This document shows positions 40,101 to 49,475 of a stretch of DNA of 64,000 nt, in pieces (within the stretch, counting starts at the first letter, position 1; each line of letters starts with the position of its first letter). The notes below the pieces were generated by a model. That model did not search any database. It saw nothing but the letters and a program-made list of their open reading frames with translations, and was not told where the DNA came from. The position numbers and the translations under genes were made by a program. Origin of the DNA: Diacronema lutheri (Eukaryota; Haptophyta; Pavlovophyceae; Pavlovales; Pavlovaceae); assembly GCA_019448385.1 (NCBI GenBank), contig JAGTXO010000009.1:558001-622000 (forward strand). Direction: 5' to 3'.

Positions 40101-43100
40101 CCGCTGCGGCCGCGCCCGCTGCCGCCGCGCCCGCCGCCGCCGCGGCCGCCGCCGCCGCGGCCGCGCCCGCCGCAGCGGGCGCACCCGCGGCGCCGCCCGC
40201 TGCGCCCGCTCTCTTCGCGCTCTCCGGACTTCTTGGCGCAAACTTGAGCGCGGCGCGCCACCGGCCATCACTGCAAGCGGCGCATGCACTCCTCCGCGAG
40301 GCGCGCACGCTCCCCGTCGCGCTCCCGGAGGTCGACGCCTTGCAGCGCGCGGCGGACGCGGCGGTGGACTGGCAGGAGCGCGCGCTCGCCGCGCTCGCCG
40401 CGCTCGCCGACGAGCCGCTCGATGAGCCCGCGCTCCTCGAGCTCGCGCGCGAGGGCGGCGAGCTGCACGTCTCGCTGCCAGAGCACGACCGCCTCACGCG
40501 CGAGCTCGCCCAGGCGCGCTGGAAGGCGGGCTCGCACGTGCGCGCGAGCCGCGCGCGCGCCGCGCGCCGCCCGCGCGACGCGCGCGACGCGCCGGCCACG
40601 TCAATGAGGCCTTTCGCCGCTCACGCGCGCTGCGCGCCTCATGCGCGCGCGCAGGACGAGTTGCTGTGCGCGCTTGGCGCAGATACGCCGCTCGATCGGC
40701 TCAAGCAACTCGTCAATGAGGCCGTTCGCATTGGCCTTGGCGAGCTGCCCGCCGTGCATACCGCAATCGTGCTCGTGCAGCGCGCTGAGGCGATCGAGGC
40801 GCGCGCGCAGTTTGCGCTACAGCAGCGCGCGCCACTCGACGCGTGCGAGCGGCTGCTCGTCGAGGCGTCGACGCTGCCGATTGGCCTCGAGCAGGTGCCA
40901 CGCCTCGCGGCCGCCGTCGCGCAGGCGTCGGCCGCCGCCGAGCGCGCGGCGACAATCCTGCGCGGCGGGCGCGGCACGCAGAACGAGCTGCGATTGCTGC
41001 TCGCGCTCTGCAGGTCGCAGGCGCTCTCGCTGAGCGAGGAGGCGGAGATCGAGGCGCTCTCAATGCTCGGCGAGTGGTGGGCGAGCAGGCTCGAAGCCGT
41101 GCTGTGCAAACCGAATGGCGAGGGGCGCGGGCCCGCGCGACTGCTCCGCTTTTTAAAAGAGCTTGCCGCCGGCTCAGCGGGCGGCGCGGACGGCAAGCCG
41201 TCTGCGCGCGCAAAGGGCGGCGGCGCGAGCGGCGTGGCCGGCCGCGCCAAGGCCACCGCCGCGCTCGCCGTCGCCGACCCAACCGCGGCCGCCGGCGGCG
41301 GCGGCGGGGACGCAGACGGCTCCGCCTCTTACTGCCCATACTGCTCGGGCACGGAGGACTTGCGCGACGCGGCGCTGGAGGCGTGGATCTGCTGCGACTC
41401 GTGCGAGGTGTGGTACCACAACGTGTGCGTGCACGTCGGCCCGCAGGCCGAGAGCCTCGACACCTTCCTCTGCCCCGGCTGCGCCCACCGGGAAGGACAG
41501 GCCTATGCGTTCCCCCTGCCGCAGCTCCCACGCCGTACGCGCCGGCCGCGCCTGCGGCTCGTGCGCTCAATCCTCGTCGAGAGCGACGCGCTCGGCCTCG
41601 TGATGCCCGAGGCTGAGCCGCTCGCCGCCCTCGCCGCCGACGCCGAGGCGTGGCAGGAGGCGGCGCAGCGCGCGCTCGCGTCCAGCCCGCCGCCAACCGA
41701 CGCGCAGCTCCAACAGCTCGTCGCCATTGGCGATCGGCTTGAGATCGAGGCGGAGCTGCTCCCCATCCTGCGCGCGGCGCTCGACGTGCGGCGCGGCGCG
41801 GCGCGGCGCGAGCTTGCGCGCCGCGCCCTCCACCCGCGCCGCGCCGCGCCGCGCCGCGCCACGCCTCGCCATGCCGTGCCGCTCGCCACCACCGCCAACT
41901 TGGTAAAACCTACCCCCTGCCCTCCTTTGCCCACCTCTAATGCGCCCTACCTATCCCCGGGCCTCTGGCGGTGTGCGCAGGGCATGAAGCCGCGGGAATG
42001 GGAGTACTTGCTCTCGACGCACCGCGCAGCAATCGAGCGCGAGCAGGTTCGTGCGCACTGCTCCCCCCCCCCCCCCCCCAGCCCTCCACCCTTCCCTGTC
42101 CTGCTCTGTCCTCCTCTGCTCTGCTCTGCTCTGTCCTGCTCTGTTTTCGGTATTTTCGTCGACTGACTCGACGCTTTGTGTGTCGCGCGGCGACGGCAGC
42201 GTCGGCGATGCGCCGCCGGCCACGACGCCGCGGCCACGCCGCGCGTACGTAATTTCCCGCCCTGCGCGCCACCTGCGCCTCGGCCGTCGCTGCGCTCATG
42301 CCGCCGACTGTTGCGCGCGCGTGCGCGCCGCGTGCCGCCTTGATTCCCGACGCCCTTTGGTGCCCGCGGCATCGTTCGTGGCGTCTGCGGCCTCTCGTCC
42401 TCTGCTGACCGCGCAGGCTGTGCATGGCCACATGGGTGCGCTGTCGTCTGTGCATCAGCATGGCTGCCGCGGCCTCTCGCCCGCGCTCAAGCACAGCGCG
42501 GGCGGAGCTGAGCACCGCAACGACGCGCCCACGACGCCGGAGGCCCAGGCAGCGGTGCACGCCGCCGTCGCGGCGGCGCACGCGCACGCGGCCTCGCAGC
42601 AGCCGGGCGGCCTCGGGATGGGGCAGGGCCGCGGGCCCATCGGACTGGACGGGCACAGTGTTCCGTACGCCATGACGCACATGGCAGCGCACCAGTCCGG
42701 CGGCCGGCAGTTGGCGCATGGCCAGGGTGGAGCGGGCGGCGCAGCGTCGACTGAGCATGCGGCGGCCGCCGCGCACGCGGCGGCCGCGCACGCGCACGCA
42801 CAGGCGGTCGCGCAGGCGCAGGCGCAGGCGCAGGCGCAGGCGCAGGCGCACCATGCCGCGCAGCAGCAGGCGCAGATGCACGCGCAGGCGCAGCAGGCGA
42901 TGGCCGCGCAGATGCACGCGCTCGGCCACGCGCACGCGATGCAGCAGGCGCCGCTCGGGCACGGCCAGCAGGCGCAGGCCGTGCAGCTCGTCGTCGCCGA
43001 GCAGCGGATTCACCACGTCGCGATGCTCGGCGGGCAGCACGTCCTCGCCCAGGCCATGAACCCGCGTTACACGCCTCCACACGTACACTCTCAAATGCTG

Positions 43101-43289
43101 GGCGGGCATCACCTGCAGCACCACGCGCAGCAGCCGATGGTACACATGGGCGCGGGCGGCGCGCGCGCTGAGCAGCAGCCGGCGCAGCCGGCGCTGCACC
43201 ACGCGCCGATGGGCGGCGCGCCCGCGCAACGCCCGGCGCAGAGCCAGGGGACGCCGGCGGGCGGAAACCGCATGGCGCCGACACAGTAG
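34367..43289 (+). CDS. KDM5/JARID1-like giant protein with degenerate JmjC and duplicated PLU-1/PHD module
   Basis: Five exons: 34367-35229, 35356-40537, 40655-41785, 41981-42046 and 42417-43289; about 2704 residues. JmjN ([18 protein letters not shown]...[12 protein letters not shown], residues 9-45) and ARID ([16 protein letters not shown]...[16 protein letters not shown], about 76-160) open the protein. The JmjC remnant has [15 protein letters not shown] (about 848-861) and [20 protein letters not shown] then [20 protein letters not shown] (about 937-980), exactly as in KDM5. Its iron and 2-oxoglutarate residues are replaced (Ser837, Arg839, Ser964, Asp847, Arg855). A reduced zinc-finger remnant, PLU-1 helices and two PHD fingers ([17 protein letters not shown], about 1655; [17 protein letters not shown], about 2250) follow. 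The tail is His/Gln/Ala-rich. The first three introns are in frame without stops. A histone-binding, non-demethylating role is inferred. Confidence 0.75.
42063..42079. repeat. Poly(C) run, 17 nt, in the last intron of the KDM5-like gene
   Basis: A C run directly after CTGCT near the donor of the 370-bp intron 42047-42416, followed by CT-rich sequence (TCCTGCTCTG repeats) to about 42145. Confidence 0.8.
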
Positions 43290-43442
43290 AGCGCCGGACG
43301 GAGGAGGGAGGGGAGGGACACTGGGGCCAAGGGACTCGCTGCTGGGCCGCCATTACTGTGACCAAGTATTCCTGACGAAAGCTAATGAAAGCCTGAAAAT
43401 GGCGAAGTCCGAGCCGAGCGCCGTGCGCTGAGCTGCGCTGCG

Positions 43443-46153
43443 ATGCCTCGGTCGGGCGCACGCCCGCTGGCGCTCGCCGCGGCGCTCTGGGCGATGGCGG
43501 CCGCGACTCTCCTACCCGCTGGGCTGCGCCCGCCGGCCCTGTCGCGCGGCATCCAGATGCTCCCGGGCGCGTCTGGCCGCGTGCGCAAACGGTCCGAGCC
43601 CGGCACTCTCATCCTCGTCCGGAACGGGCTGCCCGACTGGGCGCTGCCTGACGAGCAGTTCATCGGCTGGGCCGACCCGGACCTGTCGGAGGAGGGCCAA
43701 ATGCAGGTGCGCTCAGCCGCGCGCCTCCTCGTCGAGTCCGGCCACACGGTCGACACGGTGCACACGTCGATGATGAAGCGCTCAATCCGCACCGTCTGGA
43801 TCATCCTGCACGAGCTCGAGCGGATCTACCTGCCGGTGACGAAGGACTGGCGGCTAGCCGCGCGGCGTTACGGCGCGCTCACCGGCCTCTCCGCCGAGAC
43901 CATTGAGCGCCACTTTGGACCCGACTACCTCGCGCGCCTAAAAAATGACCACGACCTTCGCCCGCCCGCTGCGATCGCCGGCCTCACGACGACCGACTAC
44001 TCGGCGACGCGCGAGCGCACGTTCTCGCACCTGCGCGACGCGCATGACTTGCATGAATCGGAGACCGTCGGCGAGGCCCTCGGCCGCTGCGAGCCCGCTT
44101 GGAAGGCACGCGCGCGCATCGCGCGGCGGCCGCAGCACCGGGGGGCGCGACCTGTGTGGTGGCAGTCGCGCGGGCGAGCTGCGCCGCTGCCGCGCGTCTT
44201 CTTGGCTGGCAGGAACGGGCCACCTGACGCGCGCACGCCCTTACCTCCCTTCGCATCGCCACCCCGTCGCGCGTCGGGTTTGTACGCGCCCGTTGCGCGC
44301 GCCGCGCCGTTCGCCGCGCTCCGTCCGCCGTCCGCCGCGCTCTGTACGCCGTCCGCCGCGCAGGCAATCGTAAAGGACCTTGCTCTTGGAAAGAACGTGC
44401 TCGTCGTCGGGCACCAGCTCTCGCTCTCATCGCTGATTGGCAAGATCGAGGGGCTCAACAACCACGACTGCCAGCGCATGATTCAGATTCCAAGAGGTGC
44501 GGTATCGGAGCGACGAGGCTCGCACAGCCGTCGCTTTCGCGGGAGCTGCGCTGATGCGGCCGTGCGCGCGTCGCGCGCCGCGCGCCGCGCGCACGCCGCG
44601 CCGCGCAGGCTGCCCGCTCATCTACAAGTTTGAGCGCGGGCCGGCCGGCCGGCTCGTCGCGAGCGCGCCGTCGGAATCGGCGCGAAAGTTGACGGAGGCG
44701 CGCGGCGCGGCGTTTGCCGCGACCGAGGCCGACGACGGTGGCGCGGGCGGCGTGGGCGCGCACCAGCCGTTCGTTCCGGCGTACGCTGACTTCCTCGCCG
44801 ACCCGCTCGACCTAGAGCGCATGGCGCGCGAGCAGGCGCCGTTACGCGACGCGCCGACGTGCGTAACGTCCGGTGCGTTTGGGACCGAGCTGTGTAACGT
44901 CGGCAAGGGCGACTTCGAGCCGGCAGCGGACGGCAGCCCGGCGCAGACGATTGGCGCGCAGGAGGCGGCGGCTGCAAGCAGCGCTCGCGACGCGCGACGT
45001 CGCAACCAGCGCGAGCAGGTCGTCGTCATCATCCGGCACGGCAAGACCGAGCACAACAAGCTCGGCCTCTTCACCGGCTGGGAGGACGTGCCGCTCGCCA
45101 CGGAGGGCGCGCAGGAGGCGATGGCGGCGGGCCGGCTGCTCGCGCAGCAGGGGATCACGTTCGACGTCGTCTACGCCTCGTGGCTCTCCCGCTCGATCTC
45201 GACCGCTTGGCTCGTGCTCGAGCAGCTCGACGCGCTATGGCTGCCGATTATCAAATCATGGCGGCTAAACGAAAGGATGTACGGCGCGCTCACGTCGCTC
45301 TCGAAGCGGATGATCCGGACCAAGTACGGCGAGAAGCAGTTCAAGCAGTGGCGGCGCGGGTACACGACACGCCCGCCGCCCGTTTCCTCCTTCTCGCCGC
45401 TCTACCCGGGCAACGACGAGCGGTACGTGACGTACGTGACGGACGTGCGCAACTCGGTGCGCGAAACGCTGATTCGCTCCATCGAGGCTGGCCGGCTCGA
45501 GCTGCACCCGAAGCTGCCAAAGTGCGAGAGCCTGCGAGACTGCATGGAGCGCACCATTCCGTACTGGAGGTGGGCGGGCCCGCGCCCCGTGCCGACGCGC
45601 GCGCCCGCGCCGATGCACGCGGCTCACGCAGCAGCGCCGCGCGCCTGCGCCGCGCGCGTGCATGCAGCGACGTGATCGTGCCGGAGGCGATCGAGCAGGG
45701 GAAGAGCGTGCTCATCTCGAGCTCGGAGAACGCGATCCGCGGGCTGATGATGCACCTGTGCGACATCCCCGCCGAGCAGATTGTAGGCGTAGAGATCCCG
45801 ACAGGTGCGTGCGTGCGCGCGCGCGCGCTCCCTGTCTTTCTCTCTCTCGCGCGCGCGCGCACACGTCGTTCGCCGCGATTGCGCCGCTCAGCTTAGCGCA
45901 CTCACCCGCCGCATGCGCGCGCGGCGCGCACCCAGGCGTGCCGCTCATCTACGACGTGCGCGCAAAGTGCATACGGCTGCTCGACGATCCAGAGGGAGGA
46001 GAGAGCGACCCGCTTCTGCGGTACAATTTTGGTTCAAACGGCCACCTGCTCTTCCAGCCGTGCACTGTGGCGTACGACGATGACGGCGAAGGGGCAGGGC
46101 CCGTGGGCGCGCAGGCCAGCGTTGAGGCGCGCGCCAAGGCAATTGCCGAATGA
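43443..46153 (+). CDS. Tandem two-domain phosphoglycerate mutase (2,3-BPG-dependent type)
   Basis: Five exons: 43443-44105, 44364-44496, 44609-45569, 45668-45804 and 45936-46153; 703 residues. The first intron uses a GC donor (AAG-GCACGC); the others are GT-AG. A hydrophobic leader (LALAAALWAMAAATLLPAGL) suggests export or organelle import. Domain 1 (about 55-265) reads LVRNGLPDWALPDEQFIGW; the phospho-accepting His is Asn61, while the second active-site His is kept (VVGHQLSLSSL, His238). Domain 2 (about 405-680) has RHGKTEHNKLGLFTGWEDVP with His409 kept, but LISSSENAIRGL carries Ser605 and Glu606 where His-Gly is expected. Both have the IP-G-PLIY segment. The enzyme type interconverts 3- and 2-phosphoglycerate in glycolysis. 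Whether this fusion is active is uncertain. Confidence 0.82.
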
Positions 46154-46316
46154 CGCCTGGCCTCATCAGCAAACATCCTCGAATTGACTGTGCGCGCCCG
46201 TCACGCCCCATGACAGTGCCGGAGCACGTGACGCGCCCGCCAGTCACTTGACGACCTCGCACTCAAAAACCAAGAATGTGATATTGGGGATAATACCCAT
46301 ACCGTCATCAGCCACG

Positions 46317-47762
46317 ATGCGCGCTCCGCGCAATCGACCCATGCTTCCGCTCGCGCTCTTTTTGGCAACCGCCACATTGGCGTGCGCTCGGCGGCCCGTC
46401 GCACCCGCGCTTGCGCTCCGTCGAAGCCCGCCACCACCGCCCGAGACGAGCGAAGCCACGCCACCGGCCGACGCGCGCCGCTCGCTCATCGCGCTGCGCA
46501 TCTCCACCGGCCTGGTCGCGCTCGCGCTCTCGCTCGTCGTCCTCAGCCCAACGCCGGCGCTCATCGGCGCGGTGGGCGCGGACAAGGCGACATCGATGCT
46601 GCAGTGGGTCGCGGCTGCGTCGGCGGGCACTGAGGTGCTCCTGTCGCCGATCGTCGGCGCGCTGATCGACGCGCTCGGCCGGAAGCCGATGCTCGTCTGC
46701 GCGACGGGGGCGCTCGCGCTCGCGCAGGCGCTGGTGGCGTGCACGAGCTCGGTCGGCGCGCTGCTGCTCTCCCAATTTGCGAGCTCGATGCTCATTGGCG
46801 TCTTCATGCTCTCTGCCGCCGCTGCCACCGCCGACCTGCTCGTCGCGACGCCCGCGCGGCTCGCGACCGAGTCGGCGGTCGGCATGACGGTCCTCACGGC
46901 CGGCTTCGCTGTCGGCGTGCCGCTCTCGAGCATGCTGCCGCAGCGCCTGACGTACACGTACGGCGTCTCCGCCGCGCTCAGCCTCGCCGGCGCCGCCGCG
47001 CTCAGCGTCAGCCTTGGCGAGACGCTCGCGCCCGAACTGCGCCGTCCGTTCGACGCGCGCGTCGCGCTCCGCACGCCGATCGCGTGCACGCGGCTCTTCG
47101 GCGCGTCGCGTCGGCTCGCGCTGCTCTCGGCGCTGCTGGCGCTGCAGGTGCTCCCTTTCTTCACCACCGACGTGCTGCAGGTTCACGCGCTTGAGGCATG
47201 GCGGATGGGCAACGCGGAGCGCACGCGACTGTTCACATTTGTGGGCGCGAGTTCCGTCGGCGCCAACGGGCTCGCGAGCGCGCTCATCCGGCGGCTCGGG
47301 CTGCGCGACTTCACCGCGCTCGCCGGCGTCTCGCACGCGCTCTACTGGGCGGGCGTCTCGCACTCGGGCGGCGCGGCCCTGCTCCTCGCGCTGCCGACGA
47401 TGCTTGGAGGCGCTCGCTCGCTCGGCGTCTCGACGCTCGTCACGGCCGAGGGCACGCGCGCCGGGCTGCGGCAGGGCCAGCTCGCGGGCGATCGCGCCAA
47501 CTTGTTTGCGTTGGTCAAAGTCGTCGGCCCGATTGTCTACGCCCAGCTGTACGCGCGCGGCAAGGCGATCGGTCTGCCCCAGCTCCCGTTCGTGCTCAAC
47601 GCGGTGCTCATGCTCGCGGCCGCCATGCTGAGCTACCGCCTCCTCCCAACGGGTGCGGACGGGAATGCGAGTGCGGACGAGGCGGCCGCGGCAGCAGCCG
47701 CGCCCACGCGGGCGCGCGGTCGGCTCCGCGCCCTGCGCGAGCGCTTCGGCCGCGGCAGGTGA
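46317..47762 (+). CDS. MFS transporter
   Basis: A single-exon gene of 481 residues with at least ten hydrophobic helices. A leader-like segment (LPLALFLATATLACARRPV) precedes a Pro/Ala-rich stretch. Helix 1 begins about residue 60 (LIALRISTGLVALALSLVVL). The loop GALIDALGRKPMLV after helix 2 is the MFS motif A (G-x-L-x-D-x-x-GRK), and RPFDARVALRTP marks the central loop. Helices such as PTMLGGARSLGVSTLVTAEG and ANLFALVKVVGPIVYAQLYA end the protein, which finishes in a basic tail. Substrate unknown; the arrangement resembles tetracycline-resistance-like DHA1 or algal TetA-like carriers. The ATG at 46317 is the first in-frame ATG of the open frame. It is convergent with the GH16 gene, 54 bp apart. 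Confidence 0.82.
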   Translation: MRAPRNRPMLPLALFLATATLACARRPVAPALALRRSPPPPPETSEATPPADARRSLIALRISTGLVALALSLVVLSPTPALIGAVGADKATSMLQWVAAASAGTEVLLSPIVGALIDALGRKPMLVCATGALALAQALVACTSSVGALLLSQFASSMLIGVFMLSAAAATADLLVATPARLATESAVGMTVLTAGFAVGVPLSSMLPQRLTYTYGVSAALSLAGAAALSVSLGETLAPELRRPFDARVALRTPIACTRLFGASRRLALLSALLALQVLPFFTTDVLQVHALEAWRMGNAERTRLFTFVGASSVGANGLASALIRRLGLRDFTALAGVSHALYWAGVSHSGGAALLLALPTMLGGARSLGVSTLVTAEGTRAGLRQGQLAGDRANLFALVKVVGPIVYAQLYARGKAIGLPQLPFVLNAVLMLAAAMLSYRLLPTGADGNASADEAAAAAAAPTRARGRLRALRERFGRGR

Positions 47763-47816
47763 TGGCACCGCCCCTTGTAAGGTTTCCCAGCACAGTGTGT
47801 CGCGCTGTGCCCTCTG

Positions 47817-49316
47817 TCAGGGTGCGTGCGCTGTGCCAGCGCTGCTCGTCTCATCCGAATCTGACATGGCTCGCAACTCGAGCGAAGGTGTCGGACTGCC
47901 CGGCGGCCTGCCCTCCGCCGTTTTGGCCGCAGCGATGCGCACCACTTGCATGCCCCCGGTTGACGGCGCGCGCTCGCGCTGCAGCGGCATCGCAGCCGCG
48001 GGCGAGCGCACGTGCCGCGTCGCGCGCGGCGCGACGGTGCGGGAGGGCCACGCGCCGCACGCGCACGCGCAGGCGATGACCGCGACGAGCGCGCCGATGG
48101 CCGCACCAGTCCCGAGCGCCGCGCGTGCAGACAGCGACCGGTCGGCGACGCGCACGAGCCGCCAAAAGGCCGCGATCGCCTCGGCCGCCACCTTTGCCGC
48201 GCGAGGCCCCGCTCGTTGCGCGAAAGTGGTCACGCGCAGCGCCCCCGCCCACTCCTCGCACACGGCGGGGGCCTGCCGCGGCTGGGTGTCCTCCGCGGCG
48301 GCGCGCGGCGGCGCGCAGCCATCGCGCCGCGTGCTCACGCGCACGTAGTCGACGCGAAGCCGTTGCGGCCGCCCGAGCTCAGCCGGGTCCGAGCACGATG
48401 GCGGCTCGTCGATGCAGTACCCGCCGCGCGCGCCGTCGACCGCGACGCTCATGACGAGATGGAAGCGCCGGTCGAACGGCCAGCGGCTTGGGCCGTCGCC
48501 ATCGCGCTTGCGATGCTCGAGCACCCACTGCTCGTCGAAGAACCACTGCAGCGAGTCCTCGCGCCAGACGAGCGAGAAGTTGTGCCAGCCCGGCTGCAGT
48601 TCGCTACTGTTGGTGACGCGCGTGCGCGCGGCGGCGTTCAGCTCCTCCGTGACCGCCGCCGCGAGCGCGAGCTCCGGGTCGCAGCCGACGAGTTCGACCA
48701 CGCCAATCTCGCCGGAGAGCGGCCATGCGCCGTACGCGCTCTCCGTCGGCAGCATGCGTATCGTGGGCCACGCGCCCACGCCCGTCGGCAGCCATGCGCG
48801 CACGTCGAGCCTGTGGTCGCTTGCCCAGCTGAAGGTGCCGGCGGTCGTGAGGCGCGCGGACGTGAAGTCGCGCGGCCCGTAGGCCTCGCAGCGCGCGGTG
48901 ATTGTCAGTTCGCCATCGGCAACGGCCGCGTTCTCCGCGCGGTCTGTGTAGAATTGCAGCTCGTCGTTGCCCCAGCCCGTGTCGCCGGTCTCGTATCGCC
49001 AATGGGAGGCGTTCGGCCTGCCGTCGGGCTCGGCGCTGGCAAACTCGTCAGCCCACACAAGCGTGCCCGGCTCGCCGAGGACGCGCACGTCGGCTATGCA
49101 ACCAGCGACCGGCGCGTCCGTGTCGCTCGCGTCCGCCGCTTTGCACACGGGTACCGGCAGCGCGATCGCCGCGCACGTGATCGCGCACGCTGCGAACGTG
49201 GGCAACGCGCAGGCAACGAGGCGCAAGCGTGCGCAGCAACTTAAGCTGGCGCGCCGCGCGTTGGGTGGGATGCTGCCGCCGCGCGCTTGCTCAAACGGCG
49301 CCACGCGCACGTCCAT
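47817..49316 (-). CDS. GH16 family glucanase-like membrane protein with altered active site
   Basis: A single-exon gene of 499 residues. An N-terminal hydrophobic segment (LVACALPTFAACAITCAAIA) and a C-terminal helix (GTGAAIGALVAVIACACACG) make it a likely type I or double-anchored surface protein. The GH16 fold shows LVWADEFASAEPDGRPNASH, WRYETGDTGWGNDELQFYTD, TSARLTTAG, then WPTIRMLPTESAYGAWPLSG followed by EIGVVELVG, and WHNFSLVWREDSLQWFFDEQ. GH16 enzymes of this type cut or build beta-1,3/1,6-glucans such as laminarin or chrysolaminarin. The catalytic motif is normally E-x-D-x-x-E; here Glu203 and Glu208 are kept but the central Asp is Gly205, and the usual Trp before MLP is Arg. It may be a weak hydrolase, a transglycosylase or a binding protein. 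Confidence 0.82.
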   Translation of the reverse strand: MDVRVAPFEQARGGSIPPNARRASLSCCARLRLVACALPTFAACAITCAAIALPVPVCKAADASDTDAPVAGCIADVRVLGEPGTLVWADEFASAEPDGRPNASHWRYETGDTGWGNDELQFYTDRAENAAVADGELTITARCEAYGPRDFTSARLTTAGTFSWASDHRLDVRAWLPTGVGAWPTIRMLPTESAYGAWPLSGEIGVVELVGCDPELALAAAVTEELNAAARTRVTNSSELQPGWHNFSLVWREDSLQWFFDEQWVLEHRKRDGDGPSRWPFDRRFHLVMSVAVDGARGGYCIDEPPSCSDPAELGRPQRLRVDYVRVSTRRDGCAPPRAAAEDTQPRQAPAVCEEWAGALRVTTFAQRAGPRAAKVAAEAIAAFWRLVRVADRSLSARAALGTGAAIGALVAVIACACACGAWPSRTVAPRATRHVRSPAAAMPLQRERAPSTGGMQVVRIAAAKTAEGRPPGSPTPSLELRAMSDSDETSSAGTAHAP

Positions 49317-49475
49317 CGTCGTGGTGGTCGCAACGCTGGGCCGTTGACCACGGCCACCTCCGGTTCCTTTTTGACAGCCTTTTGGAGCAAAAGGAAAAAG
49401 GCAAAAGGCCAAGAGACGACGTGTAAAGACTCGAGACTTCGAGGCGCGCTTCTGCTTTTCAAACGGGCCGCCTCG

